Assembly (NCBI GenBank): GCA_964469055.1
Contig: CAYXXN010000106.1
Span: 1 to 10,342, forward strand
Length of the DNA: 10,342 bases
Direction: 5' to 3'
Source of the DNA: CAYXXN01 sp964469055
GTDB lineage: Bacteria; Acidobacteriota; Thermoanaerobaculia; Multivoradales; JAHEKO01
In this document: piece after piece, positions 6,665 through 10,342 of the stretch
How positions within the stretch are numbered: the first letter of the stretch is position 1
Layout of the letters: each line of letters starts with the position of its first letter
Program-made: the position numbers and the translations under genes
The notes under the pieces: model-generated
Seen by the model: only the letters and a program-made list of their open reading frames with translations
What the model was told of the DNA's origin: nothing
Database searches by the model: none

Positions 6665-8158
6665 ATGAGCACCGGATCGGCTTCAGAGGGGAGGCGGCCA
6701 GGAACGCGGCAGCAGGCGCCGCCGCGCCTGGCACCGGCGCTGTTCGCGGCGCTCGCCCTGGCGGTGGCCTGCCGCCCGCCGGCTCCCCCGCCGCGCCGCG
6801 GCAACATCGTCCTGGTCACCATCGACACTCTGCGCGCCGATCACCTCGGCGCCTGGGCGTACCCGCGCGCCACGTCGCCGACCATCGACCGGCTGGCCGC
6901 CGAAGGTTTCACTTTCGAGCAGGCCTGGGCGCAGTGGCCGAAGACCGGTCCCTCGTTCGCTTCGCTCCTGAGCTCCACCTATCCCAAGGACAACGGTATG
7001 GTGCGGCGGGTCGGCGTGCCGCTGCCGCTGGGCATGCGCCTCGTCGCCGAGGTTCTCCACGGCGCTGGCTACGCTACCCACGCGGTGATCGGCAACGGCG
7101 TCTTGGCGAGCGAGCTCGGCTACGCGCAGGGGTTCGACACCTTCGTCGAGGCCTGGAAACTCCCCGGCTATCCGGACCCGGAGGCGAGCTGCCGCGCAGA
7201 GGTCGTGACCCGAGAGGCCCTGCGGGTCGCCGGGCGCATCGACCGCCAACGGCCCTTCTTCCTCTGGGTGCACTATCTCGACCCGCACTTTCCGTACTCC
7301 CCTCCCGGCCAGTGGAGGGAGCGCTTTCAGGGCGACGCCTGGTACGACGGCACGAGTCGAGTCGCCGTCGGCCCGCAGGCGCGGCGCGAGATCGGCGGCA
7401 TCGGCACGCGGCAAACGCTGGGCAGCGGGAGCCGCGAGCATGCCTTTTACGTCGCTCGCTACGACGCCGAGATCGCCTACACCGACGCAATGCTCGGCGA
7501 GCTGCTCGCCGGGCTCGAGCGGCGCGGGCTGATGGACGGCACGCTCGTGGCGCTGACCGCCGATCATGGCGAGTCTCTCGGCGAGCATCGGTACTACTTC
7601 CATCACGGTCGGTTCGGCTTCGAGACCTGTTTGCACGTGCCCTTGCTACTGCGCTGGCCCGGGCGGATTCGTCCCGGCCGGGACGCCGCTCCGGCCGAGC
7701 TCGTGGACCTCGCGCCGACTTTGCTCGATCTCGCCGGCGTGCCACTCGAGGGCGGCGCTTGGATGCAAGGCCGCTCGCTCGTGCCGCGCCTCACCGGCCG
7801 GGAGCGGGCGCCCGGCTACGCCCGGGCCGAAGCCGGCTACGCTACCGACGGGCGCTGGCAGAAGGTGATCCGCGACGGTCGCTACAAGCTGATCTTCGCG
7901 CCTTACCTCGCCGACCAGCGGCACATCGGAGGGCGCGGTCAGCCCTATGCGCTCTTCGATCTCACCGCCGATCCCGGCGAGACCGAGAACTTGGTGGAGT
8001 CGCGGCCGCAGGAGTTCGCGCGCCTGCACGATGCGCTGTTCGAGTGGTGGCAGCCGAACTCGTTCCCGGTGCTGGTGGACGATGAGACCGGCACGCTGCC
8101 AGCGCTGACGGAGGAGACGCGCGAGCAGTTGGAGGCGCTTGGCTACCTCGGCAACTGA
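6665..8158 (+). CDS. Sulfatase-like hydrolase lipoprotein with Thr at the nucleophile position
   Basis: This is an alkaline-phosphatase-superfamily enzyme of the sulfatase branch (PF00884 type), 497 residues, probably anchored outside the cytoplasm. The N-terminus has a basic region, a hydrophobic stretch (21-35) and Cys36 in LAVAC, a near-match to a lipobox although -3 is Ala instead of Leu. Visible landmarks are VTIDTLRAD (51-59, metal ligand Asp54), TGPSFASLL (94-102), HYLDPH (203-208), LTADHGESLGEH (297-308, Asp300/His301), HHGRFGFE (313-320) and YALFDLTADPGETENL (428-443). Classical sulfatases have C/S-x-P-S-R, where Cys or Ser becomes formylglycine; here the slot reads Thr94-Gly-Pro-Ser-Phe98, so formylglycine formation is not expected. 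Thr is the nucleophile in related phosphoglycerol and phosphoethanolamine transferases, so phosphoester chemistry is an alternative. It overlaps the oxidase gene by 20 bases and is divergent from the small regulator. No Shine-Dalgarno sequence is obvious. The fold is secure, the substrate unknown. Confidence 0.88.
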   Translation: MSTGSASEGRRPGTRQQAPPRLAPALFAALALAVACRPPAPPPRRGNIVLVTIDTLRADHLGAWAYPRATSPTIDRLAAEGFTFEQAWAQWPKTGPSFASLLSSTYPKDNGMVRRVGVPLPLGMRLVAEVLHGAGYATHAVIGNGVLASELGYAQGFDTFVEAWKLPGYPDPEASCRAEVVTREALRVAGRIDRQRPFFLWVHYLDPHFPYSPPGQWRERFQGDAWYDGTSRVAVGPQARREIGGIGTRQTLGSGSREHAFYVARYDAEIAYTDAMLGELLAGLERRGLMDGTLVALTADHGESLGEHRYYFHHGRFGFETCLHVPLLLRWPGRIRPGRDAAPAELVDLAPTLLDLAGVPLEGGAWMQGRSLVPRLTGRERAPGYARAEAGYATDGRWQKVIRDGRYKLIFAPYLADQRHIGGRGQPYALFDLTADPGETENLVESRPQEFARLHDALFEWWQPNSFPVLVDDETGTLPALTEETREQLEALGYLGN

Positions 8159-9661
8159 CGCTCGAGCGGTCGCGGTCCTCCTGGGCCTCGCCATCGCCTC
8201 GCCGGTTCGGGGCCACAATGACGGCGGACAGGCCCAGGGGGACACGGGCGACCCGATCTGGGTCGCCGTCGAGGCGCCGACCTCGGAGGTCGGTCGCTGG
8301 CGCGCGCCCGTCTCCTGGCCGGTGATGGCCATCCATGCTGCCGTCCTGCCGACCGGCGAGGTCATGCACTACGCCTATCCGCCGGAGCGGGACGGGCGCC
8401 CCTCGGTCGCCAAGGTCTGGAACCCGAGGACGGAGGCGTTCCGCAACGTCTCGATGGACCTCGAGGTCGACGTGTACTGCACCGGCATGGCCTACCTGCC
8501 AGACGGCCGGTTGCACGCGGCTGGGGGATGGGGCGGCGAACAGCTCTGCGTCGGGTCGGGCATCCGGGCGACCCACGTCTTCGATCCCTTCACGTCGACC
8601 TGGACGCGGCTGGAGGACATGCACCGGTCGCGCTACTACCCGACGAGCCTCGAGCTGGGCGACGGCAGCATCTTGATCCTCTCGGGCTACGACGGGGCCT
8701 GTCTGCCGAACCGCAGCGTCGAGGTTTTCCATCCCGACTCGGGGCTGGAGCGCTGGCCAGAGGCGACCCGTCGCATGCATCTCTACCCCCGGGTTCTCCT
8801 GCTCGGCTCTGGACTGGTGGCCGACGTCGGACCCGACCCGCGGACCTTCGTGCTCGACCTGGAGCGCCGCTCCTGGACCGCCCTCGATGAGACCCTTCTC
8901 GGCCTGCCGCGCTGGGAGGGCAGCGCCTTCCGGGTGCCCGGCCGGCGCAAGGAGCTGATGATCTGCGGCGGCTACACCGACGAGCACGGTGTTGCCGAGC
9001 CGACGGAGACCTGCGAGCGGCGGCGGTTCGGGCGCGGGAGCGGCGGTCGTTGGGTCCCGGCCGCGCCGATGCGCTTCGCGCGGGCCCATGCCAATTCCGT
9101 GTTGCTCCCCGACGGCACGGTCCTGATGGTGGGTGGCGGCCAGGAGGGGAAGTACACGACGCCGGTTCTCAATCCCGAGCTCTACGACCCGAGGACGGAC
9201 ACCTGGACCGTGCTGCCGCGCCAGCATCTCGGCCGGATGTATCACTCGACGGCCGTCTTGCTAGCGGACGGGCGAGTCCTCTCGGCGGGGCAAGACGACG
9301 ACCCCACGGACGGCGCGCCGGCCGGACGGCGGAGATCTACCGCCCGCCCTACCTCTTCCGCGGCCGCCGTCCCAAGATCCTCGAGGCGCCGGAGGAGATC
9401 GCTTACCACGACGCCTTCTCGGTGAGGACGCGTCGCCCGGGCCGTATCGAGCGCGTCGTGCTGATGGGCCTCTCCACGCAGACGCACTCGATCAATCCCC
9501 ATCAGCGTTACCTGCCGCTCGCTTTTCAGGTCGTCGGTGGGCAGACCTTGCAGGTCGTGGCGCCGAGCCGCCGCAACCGAGCGCCGCCGGGCTTCTACAT
9601 GCTCTTCCTGCTCAATCAGCAGGGGGTGCCGTCGAAGGCCAGGATGGTCCGACTGTCCTGA
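8139..9661 (+). CDS. Secreted galactose oxidase/glyoxal oxidase-like copper radical oxidase, frameshifted
   Basis: The protein resembles the kelch beta-propeller copper radical oxidases (AA5, galactose and glyoxal oxidase, GlxA) with a C-terminal DUF1929 domain. These oxidise an alcohol or aldehyde and release hydrogen peroxide. The first frame (to a stop at 9425) gives a signal peptide (about 9-24, ending SPVRG) and propeller repeats such as YLPDGRLHAAGG, SLELGDGSILILSG and SVLLPDGTVLMVGGG. The expected active site is complete: Cys114 (VYCTGM) and Tyr167 (RSRYYPTS) for the thioether cofactor, Tyr368-His369 (RMYHSTA), and the last copper ligand His at codon 9485-9487 (QTHSINPHQRY). That His lies in another frame: AEIYRPPYLFRGRRP onward continues in the -1 frame to the stop at 9661. 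The 1,523-base span plus one restored base gives 507 residues. The TTG at 8139, preceded by GGAGG at only 3 bases, is the only plausible start and overlaps the sulfatase by 20 bases. It could be a sequencing error or a recent pseudogene. Confidence 0.8.
9295..9331 (+). other. Frameshift point in the oxidase gene, with a 9-bp direct repeat
   Basis: Upstream of this stretch the family-like protein reads in the frame of 8139 (through GRVLSAGQDD); from the GAG codon at 9332 it reads in the -1 frame (AEIYRPPYLF). One base is therefore missing, or a deletion of 3n+1 bases has occurred. The stretch is nearly all G and C, and holds CGGACGGCG twice (9307-9315 and 9323-9331, offset 16). Such sequence is prone to slippage and to base-calling or assembly errors. 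No canonical X-XXY-YYZ slippery heptamer is present, which argues against programmed frameshifting. Confidence 0.75.
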
Positions 9662-9674
9662 GGCACACCCGCGG

Positions 9675-10342
9675 CTAGGGCCGGCCGCGCTCCACGAGGA
9701 CGGCCTCGTTGTCCATCACCAGGCCGACCTCGGGGCAGTAGGCCTTGAGGCTCTCGTGCCCGGGCTCGAGGGGAGTCGTCTCGACGATGCCGACACAGGC
9801 GTCGAACGTCTCGTCGCCGAGCGTGAACTCGAGGCCCATCTCGGTGTGCTTGGCGCGGTCCAGGGCGACGTCGGCCGCGATCTCCTGGAAGTAGCGCGAC
9901 CCCAGCAGGAAGCGCGCCGGGATGATGATGCCGGGCTGGGCGCCGTCGATGCCGGCCTCCCAGGAGCCGTCGTGGCTGACGATCTGGCCACCTTCGTAGA
10001 TGTCCACGTCCTCGCCGAAGTAGAAGACGTCGTTGGTCTCCTTGCAGCGCGCGTACCAGTTGCGGGACACCTCGACCAGCTCGTCGTCGATCCACTCGCG
10101 CTCCTGGACGACCCGCGCCTGGAGAGAGACGATGTCGCCGTCCTCGGTCTCGAAGAGGATCGGCTTGGTGGCGCTCTTGACCTCGATGCGGACGCGAACC
10201 ATCTCGCCGTCGTCGTCCCCCTCGAGAATCAGATAGTCCCCAGGTTTGAGGCTGAAATACGGGTTCTGACGGCCCTTGCTCGCGAACGTGCAGTCGTTGC
10301 GGTGACGTGCCACGTCGGCGGCGGGGGATGGGCACGTAGCGG
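9675..10342 (-). CDS. Uncharacterised conserved protein, probably exported; 5' end may lie outside the window
   Basis: I do not know a function for this protein. Translation from GTG at 10313 gives 212 residues, but the frame stays open for another nine codons to the window edge, so the true start, perhaps with a signal peptide, may be outside. The sequence has blocks that I recall from a widespread hypothetical family: NPYFSLKPGDYLILEG (17-32), WYARCKETNDVFYFGEDVD (86-104), GSWEAGIDGAQPGIIIPARF (116-135), GSRYFQEIA (138-146) and AYCPEVGLVMD (191-201). Numbering is from the GTG. The protein is acidic, has no membrane segment in the visible part, and appears mostly beta-stranded. The intact blocks and the clean C-terminus suggest a functional gene. 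It converges on the oxidase gene with 13 bases between stop codons and so is not part of that transcription unit. The family recognition is from memory and should be treated as moderate. Confidence 0.7.
   Translation of the reverse strand, partial: ATCPSPAADVARHRNDCTFASKGRQNPYFSLKPGDYLILEGDDDGEMVRVRIEVKSATKPILFETEDGDIVSLQARVVQEREWIDDELVEVSRNWYARCKETNDVFYFGEDVDIYEGGQIVSHDGSWEAGIDGAQPGIIIPARFLLGSRYFQEIAADVALDRAKHTEMGLEFTLGDETFDACVGIVETTPLEPGHESLKAYCPEVGLVMDNEAVLVERGRP

Noticed and set aside
6944..6958. Calling the 6665-8158 product a classical arylsulfatase
   Set aside because: The C/S-x-P-S-R modification motif is absent (Thr-Gly-Pro-Ser-Phe), so the formylglycine mechanism is not supported.
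6683..9245. Long minus-strand frames opposite the sulfatase and oxidase (for example 7636-6683 and 9245-7962)
   Set aside because: They lack domains and lie wholly opposite genes with intact family motifs.
9295..9331. Programmed -1 ribosomal frameshifting in the oxidase
   Set aside because: No X-XXY-YYZ slippery heptamer is present, and such control is not known for this enzyme family. An indel or sequence error is simpler.
9670..9689. Stem CGCGGC/GCCGCG with an 8-base loop between the convergent stops at 9661 and 9675, as a terminator
   Set aside because: Only 6 base pairs, no T-run on either strand, and it overlaps the last codons of the minus-strand gene; such GC stems arise by chance in this composition.

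Overview
The window is very GC-rich, gene-dense bacterial chromosome with no mobile element, CRISPR array, tRNA or rRNA that I can see. The gene mix (a SpoIIE-type phosphatase with a GAF domain, a sulfatase-like lipoprotein whose nucleophile position is Thr, a short protein starting with an RGRPPK arm, and an RNA-free housekeeping background) resembles Acidobacteriota such as Thermoanaerobaculia, or other high-GC environmental lineages. That placement is a weak inference; no marker gene settles it.

Left block, minus strand (1-3366): a nuclease-helicase fusion of the XPD/DinG type (3366 to 919) is followed after 55 bases by fabH (863 to beyond the left edge), the condensing enzyme that starts fatty-acid synthesis. 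The 55-base gap holds a perfect 9-bp inverted repeat whose loop carries a good -10 hexamer facing fabH, so fabH probably has its own regulated promoter. fabH has no complete ORF here because its 3' end lies outside the window.

Central block, plus strand (3381-6066): a PBP4-type D-Ala-D-Ala carboxypeptidase (dacB) starts only 14 bases from the divergent helicase start. It overlaps by 8 bases a GAF-SpoIIE (RsbU-like) PP2C phosphatase gene, so the two are probably translationally coupled. A small minus-strand gene (6570 to 6070) converges on the phosphatase with 3 bases between stop codons. It encodes a putative RHH/AT-hook-like DNA-binding protein.

Right block, plus strand (6665-9661): a sulfatase-like lipoprotein overlaps by 20 bases a secreted galactose-oxidase/glyoxal-oxidase-like copper radical oxidase. 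The oxidase reading frame is broken by a -1 shift near 9295-9331, yet all expected copper and cofactor residues are present once the two frames are joined. The 94-base divergent intergenic region (6571-6664) is the most AT-rich spot of the window. It has two adjacent inverted repeats overlapping candidate promoters in both directions, which suggests that the small RGRPPK protein controls itself and the sulfatase-oxidase pair. The window ends with a minus-strand gene (from the right edge to 9675) for an uncharacterised, probably exported protein.

The best candidate for something new is the right-hand unit: an arm-containing small regulator, a double palindromic operator, a non-FGly sulfatase-like enzyme and a copper radical oxidase. 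A surface-glycan modification role fits but is inference. The helicase-nuclease fusion and the fabH palindrome are also worth a look.
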